Shown: positions 16,166 to 24,282, counted from the first letter of the stretch. The stretch is DNA of 40,353 bases from Arthrobacter hankyongi (GCF_022012395.1 NZ_JAKLTQ010000033.1:1-40353), one strand, 5' to 3'. Notes: generated from the sequence alone by a model not told the origin. Numbers and translations: made by a program.

Positions 16166-17323
16166 CTACCTCGGCGGAACGTCCGGCCCGGTGGGCCAGC
16201 GCAGCACCGCGGCGACCTGCTTGCCCTTGGGGAGCACTCCCGGCGGGACGAGCAACACGCGCGCGTCGGTCAGGGCCGCCGCCCGCACGAGGGCCGACGG
16301 GGCTTCAATCTTGCCCAGCACCTGCCCGTTGCCGGGTTTTTCGCCCGCCGTGGCCACCCACGGCTCCTCGGTCAGCGCCAGCACCTTGTGGTCCTGGAGC
16401 GCCCCTGCTTCCAGCAGCAGGGTGCCCACCTGTGCCTGCTGCAGCGCGTTGACCACTTCGCCCAGGCCGGCGGCCGCCTCCACATGCTGTTGCCCCTGCA
16501 GCGTGGCCAGGCGCTCGAGGATGGTCTGCTGCTGCCGGGCCCACACCTCGGCGACGCGCTTGGAGATTTCGGTCCTGAGCGCCTCCCGGTCCGCGCCGCC
16601 GGTGCGGGTGTGCGAGTCGACGGTGGATACGATGGCGCGGCTGGCCTCGGCCAACTGGTCCACCACCAGTTCCCGGGCCCGGATGTCCCCGGCGACGATC
16701 AGCAGGCGGGCCTTGGTGGCGCGGACCACACGGTCGATCTCGACGGCGATTTCATCGGCATTCCGGCGCCAGATCTCATCAGTGCGGTGCTGGTACCGGC
16801 CCTGCGACCAGCCGCCGGTGGGGACCTTCTTGAGGTTTTCCCGTTCCCCCTCGACGGCCCGTTCTTCATCCACTGCGTCGCGGCGGGCATGCTGGAGGCG
16901 GATCTCCCCGCCGTCGCGCCCTACCTCGGCCACAACGTAGGGAAAATCGTCACCGCGGTGCCGCAACAGTGGAATGAGGTTCGGTATCAGTCCCACCTCG
17001 ATCACCGGTGCGCCCTGCAGCGGTCCGGGCAGCACCTCGTTGAGCTCGATGCTGCCCGCGCGCACCAGCACGAACCTGCTGACGGGCGAGGGCAGCCCGG
17101 TGGCAGGGGCCACTGCCTCCTGGACCGCCGCCAAGTCAGCGTCCGCAGCCCCCTGCTGGTCCAGGGACTCGCGCACGCGCTCGGGCAGGACCTCGCCGGC
17201 CCGCAGCGTATCGACGGTTCCTGTGCTCGCGTCGACGTAGACAGTGATCCACGGACCTTCCTTCTTGAACAGTCCGGCATACGACTTGTTCGGTGCATGG
17301 GTCGTGTTGACCTGCTCGGCCAT
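16166..17323 (-). CDS. Vms1/eRF1-like (baeRF, Rv2629-type) protein
   Basis: Protein of 385 aa resembling mycobacterial Rv2629 and the bacterial archaeo-eukaryotic release-factor-like family (related to Vms1 tRNA hydrolases). Visible blocks are YVDASTGTVD near the N-terminus, the loop PTGGWSQGRYQHRTDEIWRR (GG at 170-171, Q174, where release factors carry GGQ), and a C-terminal L7Ae-like region (LTDARVLLVPPGVLPKG). ATG 17323 has TAAGGAG upstream. Ribosome rescue or stress survival is inferred from the family; catalytic activity of bacterial members is not established here. A 25-codon ORF with a similar ribosome site lies 173 bp upstream. Confidence 0.88.
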   Translation of the reverse strand: MAEQVNTTHAPNKSYAGLFKKEGPWITVYVDASTGTVDTLRAGEVLPERVRESLDQQGAADADLAAVQEAVAPATGLPSPVSRFVLVRAGSIELNEVLPGPLQGAPVIEVGLIPNLIPLLRHRGDDFPYVVAEVGRDGGEIRLQHARRDAVDEERAVEGERENLKKVPTGGWSQGRYQHRTDEIWRRNADEIAVEIDRVVRATKARLLIVAGDIRARELVVDQLAEASRAIVSTVDSHTRTGGADREALRTEISKRVAEVWARQQQTILERLATLQGQQHVEAAAGLGEVVNALQQAQVGTLLLEAGALQDHKVLALTEEPWVATAGEKPGNGQVLGKIEAPSALVRAAALTDARVLLVPPGVLPKGKQVAAVLRWPTGPDVPPR

Positions 17324-17496
17324 CGTGGTCTCCTTACCGGGTCGGCAACAGCCGGCAGCGGATCCGTCCCCCGGCCGTCCAGATGAACCCGCCGTTGCCG
17401 CGATCACCAAATAGAACCTGCTGGCGCGGACCAACAACCAGGTCCGCGGTGCATCAAAAGCGAATGAGTCACTAGCCGACGGTGGCGGTGCCCTGG

Positions 17497-17574
17497 CTAG
17501 GAGCCGCCGGCTTCGCTGTCCGTCCCGCCAGGAAGTGCCTGGACTTCGTGCTTGTCGCTGCCCCGTTCTGCCAT
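17497..17574 (-). CDS. Candidate 25-aa small ORF upstream of the baeRF gene
   Basis: ATG 17574 has GGAAGGAG with an ideal spacer of about 6 nt. The frame encodes MAERGSDKHEVQALPGGTDS plus five more residues before TAG. Its ribosome site and first codons (AAGGAG-N6-ATG GCA/GCC GAG-like) mirror those of the downstream gene, which also starts MAE. It may be a leader peptide, an independent small protein, or the remnant of a longer gene. The opening resembles, from memory only, small DUF2795-type proteins that begin ERGSDKH. Confidence 0.45.
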   Translation of the reverse strand: MAERGSDKHEVQALPGGTDSEAGGS

Positions 17575-17712
17575 CACGATCTCCTTCCGGCTCGGTGCCG
17601 GCCGCTCGCTTGTTGGGATCAGTGTTTTCACCGTAGCACCGGATCAGGTGTGCTTGAAGGGCCCCGGACCCAACCCACTCAGGCTGCTTGCCAATTGCCG
17701 GCGCTGATAAGG

Positions 17713-17746
17713 AAAGCGCCCTGCCCGGAGCCGGGCAGGGCGCTTT
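17713..17746 (-). terminator. Rho-independent-type hairpin after terC
   Basis: AAAGCGCCCTGCCCGG (17713-17728) and its exact complement (17731-17746) form a 16-bp perfect inverted repeat around 2 nt. It lies 22 bp past the terC stop and ends transcription from the right. Confidence 0.85.
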
Positions 17747-17768
17747 CACCGGGCTTGCACCCGCAGGG

Positions 17769-18959
17769 TCAGCGGGAGAGGAACTCCGCATGCTGGCGGT
17801 GCGCCTCGTCCACCTGGGCGCGGATCTTGTCCACATCCTTGGCCTTGTCCCGGTACTTCTTGTCCATCTGCACGATCTGGGCCTCTTCCTCCAGCAGCAG
17901 GTTGTAGACCCGCTCGCGCTCGGCGGGGTCCGCGGTGTAGGAGAGGTCCAGGTAGGACTCGGCGTGGCGCCGGGCGTTGTTGATCGCGGTCTGGGCCTTG
18001 CCCGCCTTGCTCAGCAGCGAGGCGACGATCGTGACGGCCAGGACGCCGATGATCACCGTCAGCGACTGGCCGGTGCTGATCTCGAAGACCGGCACGTGCT
18101 CGCCACCGTTGATGAACGGCAGGGTGTTCTCATGCAGGGCGTGGAGGACCAGCTTCACACCGATGAAGGCCAGGATCGCCGCCAGCCCGTAGGAGAGGTA
18201 GATCAGGCGGTCCAGCAGGCCGTCGATCAGGAAGTACAGCTGGCGCAGGCCCATCAGCGAGAAAGCGGTAGCCGTGAACACGATGAACACGTTCTGGGTC
18301 AGACCGAAGATCGCCGGGATCGAGTCCAGCGCGAACAGGATGTCGGTGCCGCCGATGGCCACCATGACCAGCAGCATCGGGGTCAGCATCCGCTTGCCGT
18401 TCTCGACCGTGAACAGCTTGTCGCCGTCGTAGTTCTGTGAGGTGTGGAAGAAGCGCTTGGCCAGCCGGATGATGAAGTTGTCGGCCTCGCCGCCCTCATC
18501 ATCGCCTTCGGGCTTGAGCAGGTTGCCGGCGGTGATCAGCAGGATCAAGCCGAAGAGGTAGAAGATCCAGGAGAAGGAGTTGATCAGCGCTGCGCCGAGG
18601 AAGATGAACCCGGTGCGGGCGATCAGCGCGAAGACGATACCGAATAGCAGCACCTTCTGCTGGTCCTCGCGCGGGACCTTGAAGCTGGCCATGATGATCA
18701 GGAACACGAAGAGGTTGTCCACGGACAGGGCCTTCTCCGTGATGTAGCCGGCGAAGTACTCGGAGCCCATCGCGGAGCCGCCGAACACCCAGACCAGCAC
18801 ACCGAAGACGATGGCGATCCCGACGTAGAGCGAAGACCACACCGCCGCTTCCTTGAGCGAGGGTACGTGGGCCTTGCGGATGTGGAAGAAATAGTCGAAC
18901 GCCAGCAAGGCGACGATCAAGATAATGGTGATGCCCCAGACCAGGGGTGAAACAGTCAT
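17769..18959 (-). CDS. TerC-family integral membrane metal-homeostasis protein
   Basis: Protein of 396 aa with seven to nine transmembrane segments. Family landmarks include FDYFFHIRKAHVPSLKEAAV, EKALSVDNLFVFLIIM (acidic residues in the membrane), GGTDILFALDSIPAIFGLTQ and LSYGLAAILAFIGVKLVLH. A cytoplasmic charged coiled-coil tail occupies about 330-396. TerC/Alx members export Mn2+ or help load exported enzymes with it. The yybP-ykoY leader upstream strongly favours manganese control. ATG 18959 (MTVSPLVW) matches the usual N-terminus, but an in-frame ATG at 18992 abutting the riboswitch would add 11 residues. Neither has an ideal ribosome site. Confidence 0.94.
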   Translation of the reverse strand: MTVSPLVWGITIILIVALLAFDYFFHIRKAHVPSLKEAAVWSSLYVGIAIVFGVLVWVFGGSAMGSEYFAGYITEKALSVDNLFVFLIIMASFKVPREDQQKVLLFGIVFALIARTGFIFLGAALINSFSWIFYLFGLILLITAGNLLKPEGDDEGGEADNFIIRLAKRFFHTSQNYDGDKLFTVENGKRMLTPMLLVMVAIGGTDILFALDSIPAIFGLTQNVFIVFTATAFSLMGLRQLYFLIDGLLDRLIYLSYGLAAILAFIGVKLVLHALHENTLPFINGGEHVPVFEISTGQSLTVIIGVLAVTIVASLLSKAGKAQTAINNARRHAESYLDLSYTADPAERERVYNLLLEEEAQIVQMDKKYRDKAKDVDKIRAQVDEAHRQHAEFLSR

Positions 18960-18995
18960 CTGTCCATCTTTCGTAAGGAGGGTAGCGGCCATTGC

Positions 18996-19097
18996 CGCAA
19001 GTCTCTCCTCCGGCCTGCCGGCCGGACGCTGCACCCGGCAGGGCATCATCGCCCCACGTGTTGACGGGTACAGCGCTGTGGGATACTCCCTTACGCT
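18996..19097 (-). ncRNA. yybP-ykoY (manganese) riboswitch upstream of terC
   Basis: On the minus strand the leader begins CAGCGTAAGGGAGTATCCC (19081-19099) with the conserved GGGAGUA loop. It contains CCCGTCAACACG in the middle and ends GAGAGACTTGCGGCA next to ATG 18992. P1 can form between CGTAAG and CTTGCG. This matches the yybP-ykoY aptamer, a Mn2+ sensor that usually controls terC/alx/mntP genes. A TAGGAT -10-like box lies just upstream (19104-19109). A second copy of the P1 3' partner (CCTTACG, 18972-18978) downstream offers an alternative pairing. Confidence 0.78.
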
Positions 19098-19336
19098 GTG
19101 CCCATCCTAACCGGTGCCCGGACGGAATCCGAAATCGGTGCAGCCGTGTCCGGCCGGCAGGCCGCGGATTCTCCCTGTGCAGATCCGCGCGCCCGGCGTA
19201 GCCTAGGACAAGCGGCACGATCGGCCCCGGGCGGTCGGAAGTGTCAAAACCGCATGACTGCGCTTCCTGGCAGCACCCGGTTCCGCGGGCTGCCGAGGCA
19301 TCACGGAATACTGGCACCCAAGCTCAGGACAGCAGC

Positions 19337-19660
19337 ATGGCAAGCTCGTCGATTTACAGCGGATCCTCCGGCCGGGAAGAAGGTGCGCACCCTTGGTGGG
19401 CCGTTGCGCTGGGCGTCGTCGGCTTGCTCCTGCATGGCGGTTCCGCCCTGCTCTACGTCTCGGCCAGCCTGATCGCACCGCTCTACGGCGTCTTCGTCCT
19501 GCAGCTCGTGTGGATCATCCTGCTGGTGGCCGGGCTGCACCTGATGCGGCGCAGCCCGCCGCTGACCCTGATCGTGCCCGCGGCGTCGCTGGCGGCTTTG
19601 GTGGTGCTGGCCTGGTTCGGCGGCACGTTCCTGGGCTGGGGCCCGGCGATGCATGGCTGA
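19337..19660 (+). CDS. Small integral membrane protein, 107 aa
   Basis: Three hydrophobic segments at about residues 20-42, 46-68 and 76-98 follow a Ser/Gly-rich, charged N-terminus. No conserved family was recognised. ATG 19337 has only a weak AGGAC upstream; an in-frame GTG at 19241 would add 32 polar residues but has no ribosome site and looks unlike a leader. The stop overlaps the start of the flavin reductase gene (ATG at 19653), implying translational coupling. The role is unknown; the coupling suggests membrane partnership with, or merely co-expression of, the reductase. Confidence 0.65.
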   Translation: MASSSIYSGSSGREEGAHPWWAVALGVVGLLLHGGSALLYVSASLIAPLYGVFVLQLVWIILLVAGLHLMRRSPPLTLIVPAASLAALVVLAWFGGTFLGWGPAMHG

Positions 19661-20207
19661 GGCGGCCGGGCCCGCCTCGGCTGCGCCGCTGCGCGTGGCT
19701 ACCCTGGATGGCAGCTACTTCCCGCCGTCGAAAACCAGCATGCTGCTGGACTTTGCCGCCAAGGAACTGGGCCGGCACCGGCGGATCAGCCGCACGGAAA
19801 TCAGCGTCGCCGAGCTGGGCCCGGGCTTCACCTCGGCGCTGTCCCGGGCAGAGCTGGCGCCCGAGGTACTGCAGCGGCTGCGCGCCTTTGAAACCGCCGA
19901 CGTCGTGATCGCCGGCAGCCCGGTGTACCAGGGCTCCTACACCGGCCTGTTCAAGCACTTCGTCGATTTCGTGGAGCAGGGAGCGCTGGCAGGGACCCCG
20001 GCGCTGCTGGTGGCCGACGGCGGCAGCGACAGGCACCTGCTGATGATCGACCACGAACTGCGCCCGCTGTTCGCCTTCCTGCAGGCCTTCGTAGTGCCCG
20101 GTTCCGTCTTCGCCGCGGCCGGGGACTTCGACGGCCTGGTGCTCGTCAATGCCGGCCTGCACAAGCGCGTGCGCAAGGCCGTCGCCGGCCTGCTGCGGCT
20201 GCTGTGA
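19653..20207 (+). CDS. NADPH-dependent FMN reductase family protein
   Basis: Flavodoxin-fold reductase of 184 aa. The phosphate-loop region RVATLDGSYFPPSKTSMLLD (about 14-33) follows the first strand, and the flavin-binding block AGSPVYQGSYTGLFKHFVDF (about 89-108) is diagnostic of the MsuE/SsuE-like NAD(P)H:FMN reductases. ALLVADGGSDRHLL follows as the third loop. The family supplies reduced flavin to two-component monooxygenases or reduces quinones and metals; the partner here is unknown. The ATG lies inside the end of the preceding membrane-protein gene. It converges with the SMR pair 13 bp downstream. Confidence 0.88.
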   Translation: MAEAAGPASAAPLRVATLDGSYFPPSKTSMLLDFAAKELGRHRRISRTEISVAELGPGFTSALSRAELAPEVLQRLRAFETADVVIAGSPVYQGSYTGLFKHFVDFVEQGALAGTPALLVADGGSDRHLLMIDHELRPLFAFLQAFVVPGSVFAAAGDFDGLVLVNAGLHKRVRKAVAGLLRLL

Positions 20208-20220
20208 CCGGCGGCCGGGA

Positions 20221-20634
20221 TCAACCGGAAGTCCGGGGCGGCGCGTCCGCAGGGTCCGACGTGGCCTGTCCCGCATCGGTGCCGGCGTCCGGCCCAGCAT
20301 CAGGCCGGGGAGCCGAACGGCCTTCGACCAGCTTGAGTCCGGCCACGCAGACGACGATGCCGGCCAGGAACAGGATCTTGGCCGGACCCACCTGCTCCCC
20401 GCCGAGCAGCACGCCTGCAGCCACCGTCAGCACGGCGCCCAGCGCGGTCCAGACGGCATAGGCGGTCCCCAGCGGCACACCGCGCATCGCATAGCCCAGA
20501 CCAACCATGCTCAGCACCCCCGCGGCGGCGAACACCACGGTGGGCACGGGCTCGGTAAATCCTTGGGACAGGCCCAGCGCGGTGGCCCAGACGGCCTCCA
20601 GCACGGCGCTGGCCAGCAGCACGGCCCAGTACAC
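20221..20634 (-). CDS. SMR-family guanidinium exporter, second subunit
   Basis: Four-helix small multidrug-resistance protein of 137 aa. Essential Glu13 lies in SAVLEAVWATALG, and GTAYAVWTALGAVLT marks helix 3. Residues 106-137 form an added hydrophilic Asp/Ala/Pro-rich tail (with DAG repeats) beyond the usual 105-aa SMR length. The start is GTG 20634, 2 bp after the stop of the first SMR gene, so the two are coupled and likely form a heteromeric paired SMR. The guanidine-III riboswitch ahead of the pair points to guanidinium export (Gdx/YkkCD type) rather than general quaternary-ammonium resistance. Confidence 0.93.
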   Translation of the reverse strand: MYWAVLLASAVLEAVWATALGLSQGFTEPVPTVVFAAAGVLSMVGLGYAMRGVPLGTAYAVWTALGAVLTVAAGVLLGGEQVGPAKILFLAGIVVCVAGLKLVEGRSAPRPDAGPDAGTDAGQATSDPADAPPRTSG

Positions 20635-20636
20635 CG

Positions 20637-20951
20637 CTACCCCACCGCCTTGAGCCCGACCACGCAGCCGATGATGCCGGCCAGCAGCACCACCTTGATG
20701 AGGGATGCCTTCTCGGCGCCGGTAACCATGGCGACGGCGGCGGTCAGCACCGCGCCGATCCCCACCCAGACGGCGTACGCCGTCCCGACCGGGATGGCGG
20801 TCATCGCAAAGGCGAGGCCGGCCATGCTCGCGGCCAGCGCCGCGACGAACAGCACGCTCGGCCACAGCCGGCGGAAGTTGTGGGAGGCGGCCAGGGCAGT
20901 GGCCCAGACGGCCTCCAGCACGCCGGAGCAGACCAGCACGATCCATTCCAT
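20637..20951 (-). CDS. SMR-family guanidinium exporter, first subunit
   Basis: Four-helix SMR transporter of 104 aa, standard length. Glu13 in SGVLEAVWATALA is the proton/substrate site; helix 3 carries GTAYAVWVGIGA and helix 4 LLAGIIGCVVGLK, all typical of Gdx-type proteins. ATG 20951 has AAAGGA with a 6-nt spacer, and the riboswitch aptamer ends 12 nt upstream, so ligand binding can directly control ribosome access. It is followed after 2 bp by a second SMR gene; paired SMRs with guanidine riboswitches are known guanidinium exporters. Confidence 0.95.
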   Translation of the reverse strand: MEWIVLVCSGVLEAVWATALAASHNFRRLWPSVLFVAALAASMAGLAFAMTAIPVGTAYAVWVGIGAVLTAAVAMVTGAEKASLIKVVLLAGIIGCVVGLKAVG

Positions 20952-20963
20952 GAAAGGTCCTTT

Positions 20964-21004
20964 GGCCAGTCTTGTCGCGCACCGGGTACTGAACCGTCGT
21001 CCGG
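20964..21004 (-). ncRNA. Guanidine-III (ykkC-III) riboswitch
   Basis: On the minus strand the 41 nt read CCGGACGACGG, then GTACCCGG, then GACAAGAC, in the order and spacing of the class III guanidine aptamer (the pseudoknot CCGG..ACCCGG and the conserved GACAAGAC are recognisable). The 3' end lies 12 nt before the SMR start with AAAGGA between, so translational control is likely. Confidence 0.9.
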
Positions 21005-21120
21005 GGGCCGGCAGCCGGCCCTGCCTCAAATCTAGCAAATCACCCAGCGGCGTCCGCCAGGGCCGGTGCGGCGATGGGCCCGCCCGGCCTGCCCGGCCTG
21101 CCGGGCAACGCGCTCGGCGC

Positions 21121-21126
21121 TAGACT
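21121..21126 (+). promoter_or_regulatory. TAGACT -10 box, leaderless start of the GT2 gene
   Basis: TAGACT is followed by CGGGCC and then ATG 21133, so the transcript would start at or next to the start codon. No ribosome site exists upstream. Confidence 0.6.
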
Positions 21127-21132
21127 CGGGCC

Positions 21133-21900
21133 ATGGCCTTGCCCACGGTCTCGGTAGTGGTGCCCTGCCTCGACGATGCGGGGCCGCTGGCAGTGTGCCT
21201 CGCGTCGCTGGCGGCACAGGAGGACCCCGTGCTGGAGGTCATTGTGGTGGACAACGGCTGCCGCGACGGCAGCAGGGCCGTGGCCGCCCGGTTCGGGGCC
21301 AGGATCGTCCGGGAGCCGCTGCGGGGCATCCCGGCGGCTGCCGCTGCCGGCTACGACGCCGCCCAAGGCGAGATCATTGCCCGCTGCGATGCCGATTCCG
21401 TGCTGCCGCCGGACTGGGCCGGCAGGATCGGCCGGCAATTCGCCGCGGACGGCAGCCTCGCCGCGCTGACCGGCCCGGGCAGGTTCTACGGTCTCCCCCG
21501 CCCGCTGGCCCGGCCGCTGTCCGCGCTCTACCTGGGCTCGTATTTCCTGGCCATGGGCGCAGCTCTGGGCCACTGTCCGCTGTTCGGGTCCAATCTGGCC
21601 TTGCGCCGCTCATGCTGGCGCGAGATCCGCGGCCAGGTGCACCGCAGGGATGCGGAAATGCACGACGACGTCTGCCTGAGCCTGCATCTGGGACCCCGTC
21701 GGCGGATCCGGTACGACAGCGGACTGCGGGTGGGCATTTCCGTCCGCGCGGTAACCGGCGCGGCGAACATCCGCCGCCGGTTCCGGCGTGCTTTCCACAC
21801 CCTGGCCGCGCACTGGCCGGAAGACTACCCCTGGCGCCGCTGGAGCCGGCGCCGACCCGGCAACGGCTGCCCAGGCAGCCGGGGAGGCAGCCATGACTGA
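21133..21900 (+). CDS. GT2-family glycosyltransferase
   Basis: GT-A fold transferase of 255 aa. The N-terminal strand TVSVVVPCLDDAGPLAVCL and VIVVDNGCRDGS bind the nucleotide, CDADS at about 87-91 is the metal-binding DXD, and EMHDDVCLSLHLG near 175 carries the acidic catalytic block. The C-terminus is short and Arg-rich, with no multi-pass membrane domain. The ATG lies 6 nt after a TAGACT box, consistent with a leaderless mRNA. The stop overlaps the next gene's start by 8 bp. The acceptor is unknown. It is adjacent to, but convergent with, the carotenoid operon, so a carotenoid-glycosyl role cannot be assumed. Confidence 0.88.
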   Translation: MALPTVSVVVPCLDDAGPLAVCLASLAAQEDPVLEVIVVDNGCRDGSRAVAARFGARIVREPLRGIPAAAAAGYDAAQGEIIARCDADSVLPPDWAGRIGRQFAADGSLAALTGPGRFYGLPRPLARPLSALYLGSYFLAMGAALGHCPLFGSNLALRRSCWREIRGQVHRRDAEMHDDVCLSLHLGPRRRIRYDSGLRVGISVRAVTGAANIRRRFRRAFHTLAAHWPEDYPWRRWSRRRPGNGCPGSRGGSHD

Positions 21901-23392
21901 ACAAAAAACCGTACTGGTGACCGGCGCAACAGGCTATATCGGCGGCCGGCTCGTGCCCCGGCTCATCGCCGACGGCTACGGGGTCCGGGTGCTGGTCCGG
22001 TCGCCGTCGAAACTGCTGGCAGTGCCTTGGCACGACGAGGTTGACATCGTCGAAGGCGACCTGGCGGATCCGGACGCCGCTGCCAAGGCCTGCGAAGGCG
22101 TGGACACACTCTTCTACCTGGTGCACTCGATGGGTTCGGGCGCCGGGTTCGAGGAGAAGGAACTGGCCATGGCCCGCACCGTGGCAGCAGCTGCCGCCCG
22201 TGCACAGGTCAAGCGGATTGTCTATTTGGGCGGGCTGCACCCGGAGGGCGTGGCGCTCTCACGGCACATGCGCTCGCGCACGGCCGTCGGACGGGTGCTG
22301 CTCGACGGCGAGGTTCCCGCCGTCGTCTTCCAGGCCGGTGTCGTGATCGGCTCCGGCTCGGCCTCGTTCGAGATGATCCGGCACCTGACCGAAAACCTGC
22401 CGCTGATGCCGGCGCCCAACTGGGTCAGCCGGCGGATCGAACCAATAGCGGTCCGGGATGTGCTGCATTACCTGCTCCATGCTCCCGGCCTGCCGGAAGG
22501 ATTGAACCGCACCTTCGACATCGGCTCGCGCGAGATCCTGACCTACGGCGGCCTGCTGTACGGCTATGCCCATGAAGCCCGGCTGGCGCCACGGCGGATC
22601 TATGCCCTGCCGGTGCCGGCGCCCCGGCTGGCCGGCTGGTGGGTGGCGCTGACCACGCCGATCCCGCACTCGATGGCGGTGCCGCTGGTCGAGTCGCTGC
22701 AGCATGATGCTGTGGCCGCCGAACACGACATCGACCGCTACATACCGCTGCCACCGGGTGGCCTGACCGGCTACCGCAAGGCGGTGGAGCTGGCCCTGGG
22801 CAGGATCCGCAGCGGCGAAGTGGAGACCAGCTGGTCCAATGCCTCGGGCAGGCCGTCCTCGGAACCGCTGCCCAGCGACCCTGACTGGGCCGGCCGGACC
22901 GTCTATGTGGACGACCGGCAGCGGCGCAGTCGGGTGCCGGCGGCCTACGTCTGGCAGGTCATCGAAAGCATCGGCGGCGGGAACGGCTGGTATTCGTGGC
23001 CCGCGGCCTGGGCCATCCGGGGCGTCCTGGACAAGCTGGTGGGCGGCGCCGGGCACAACCGCGGCCGGCGGCACAGCGGCCGGCTCGGCATCGGCGACGC
23101 GGTGGACTGGTGGCGGGTCGAAGATATCAACAACGGTCCGGAAGGGAAGGTGCTGCGGCTGCGGGCGGAAATGAAGGTCCCCGGGGATGCCTGGCTGGAG
23201 CTGTCCGCCCTGCCCGACGGCACCGGCACCACCTACCGGCAGCGGGCCATCTACTTCCCCAAGGGGCTGGCCGGGAAGGCATACTGGTGGCTGGTGGCGC
23301 CCTTCCACGGGCTGATTTTCCCATCCATGGCCAGGAACATCCTGCGCCGTGCCGCGGACCTGCAGCACGCTTCCGCCGCGGCGCCTGGCTAA
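21893..23392 (+). CDS. SDR-family oxidoreductase with C-terminal DUF2867 domain
   Basis: Protein of 499 aa. Residues 1 to about 320 form an atypical SDR Rossmann domain, starting VLVTGATGYIGGRL (G11xxG14xxG17) with VEGDLADP as the strand-3 block and a FYLVHSMGS motif. Residues about 345-490 match the DUF2867 shape: RSRVPAAYVWQVIESIGGGN, DWWRVEDINNG and YFPKGLAGKAYWWLVAPFH. ATG 21893 has GGGGAGG upstream and lies inside the GT2 gene. The stop overlaps that of the convergent crtEb. The reaction is unknown; nucleoside-diphosphate-sugar or ubiquinone-type reduction are family possibilities. Confidence 0.9.
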   Translation: MTEQKTVLVTGATGYIGGRLVPRLIADGYGVRVLVRSPSKLLAVPWHDEVDIVEGDLADPDAAAKACEGVDTLFYLVHSMGSGAGFEEKELAMARTVAAAAARAQVKRIVYLGGLHPEGVALSRHMRSRTAVGRVLLDGEVPAVVFQAGVVIGSGSASFEMIRHLTENLPLMPAPNWVSRRIEPIAVRDVLHYLLHAPGLPEGLNRTFDIGSREILTYGGLLYGYAHEARLAPRRIYALPVPAPRLAGWWVALTTPIPHSMAVPLVESLQHDAVAAEHDIDRYIPLPPGGLTGYRKAVELALGRIRSGEVETSWSNASGRPSSEPLPSDPDWAGRTVYVDDRQRRSRVPAAYVWQVIESIGGGNGWYSWPAAWAIRGVLDKLVGGAGHNRGRRHSGRLGIGDAVDWWRVEDINNGPEGKVLRLRAEMKVPGDAWLELSALPDGTGTTYRQRAIYFPKGLAGKAYWWLVAPFHGLIFPSMARNILRRAADLQHASAAAPG

Positions 23393-24282
23393 CCGGCGGC
23401 CGCGTACCAGATCAGCAGCAGGGTCACCAGGAAGCCGGTGGCGTAGTTCAGCCACAGGAAGCGCTTCCAGCCGGCATTGCTGCGCGCCGCGTCCGCATCG
23501 GCCAGCCGCCGGAACGGCCAGATATTGGCCAGGTACGGCACGGCCAGCAGCGCCGCCAGCGCGCCGGGAAATCCGGTCAGCAGCATCAGCAGGCCGGCCG
23601 CGGCGTAGGCGGCAAGGGCGAACCTGACCGTGGCGGCCGCGCCGAGCACGGTCGCCACCGAGCCCACGCCCGCCTGCCGGTCCGCGCCGATGTCCTGCAC
23701 CGCGCCGAAGGCCTGGCTGGCCACGCCCCACAGGAAAAATGCCGCCAGCACCGCCCACAGCCCGGCGGTAAAGTCCGCACCGGCCAGGACCAGGCCGAAC
23801 AGCGCGGGGCTGACGAAGTGGAAACTGGAGGTTGCCGAGTCCAGGAACGGCCGTTCCTTGAACCGCAGCCCCGGCACGCTGTACGCGGCCACGGCGAACA
23901 GGCTCAGCACCAGCACCAGCCCGGAGGCCCAGCTCCCGGCGGCCAGCAGGTACAGGACAAAGGGCAGCGGCAGCAGCACGGCGGCTGCCAGCGTGGCCCG
24001 GTGCAGTGGACGCTCCAGCACCGCACCCTCAACTCCGCCCTTGCGGGGATTGAGCATGTCGGACTCGTAGTCGAACACATCGTTGATGCCGTACATCGCC
24101 AGGTTGTAGGGCACCAGGAAGAACAGCGTTCCCACCACCAGCGGCAGGTCCACGGTTCCGGCGGCGAGCAGGTAGGCGGCGGCGAACGGGTAGGCCGTAT
24201 TGACCCAGGAGACCGGCCGCGAGGACAGCAGCAGGTTGGCGGCCACGGCGCGGGTGCGCAGTTCAGTCATCGTCTCGTCCAT
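23389..24282 (-). CDS. crtEb: Lycopene elongase / UbiA-type prenyltransferase
   Basis: Membrane prenyltransferase of 297 aa that adds two C5 units to lycopene, giving the C50 flavuxanthin. The UbiA aspartate motif NDVFDYESD is at 67-75 and the second motif DIGADRQAG is near 200, with eight to nine hydrophobic segments. It is the last gene of the operon: ATG 24282 (or ATG 24270, in an ATGACTGA overlap) overlaps the end of crtYf. The order matches the C. glutamicum/Arthrobacter C50 cluster. Confidence 0.94.
   Translation of the reverse strand: MDETMTELRTRAVAANLLLSSRPVSWVNTAYPFAAAYLLAAGTVDLPLVVGTLFFLVPYNLAMYGINDVFDYESDMLNPRKGGVEGAVLERPLHRATLAAAVLLPLPFVLYLLAAGSWASGLVLVLSLFAVAAYSVPGLRFKERPFLDSATSSFHFVSPALFGLVLAGADFTAGLWAVLAAFFLWGVASQAFGAVQDIGADRQAGVGSVATVLGAAATVRFALAAYAAAGLLMLLTGFPGALAALLAVPYLANIWPFRRLADADAARSNAGWKRFLWLNYATGFLVTLLLIWYAAAG

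Noticed and set aside
21133-21900. GT2 gene as a carotenoid glycosyltransferase (crtX)
   Set aside because: It is convergent with the crt operon, not in it, and short; there is no direct evidence for a carotenoid acceptor.
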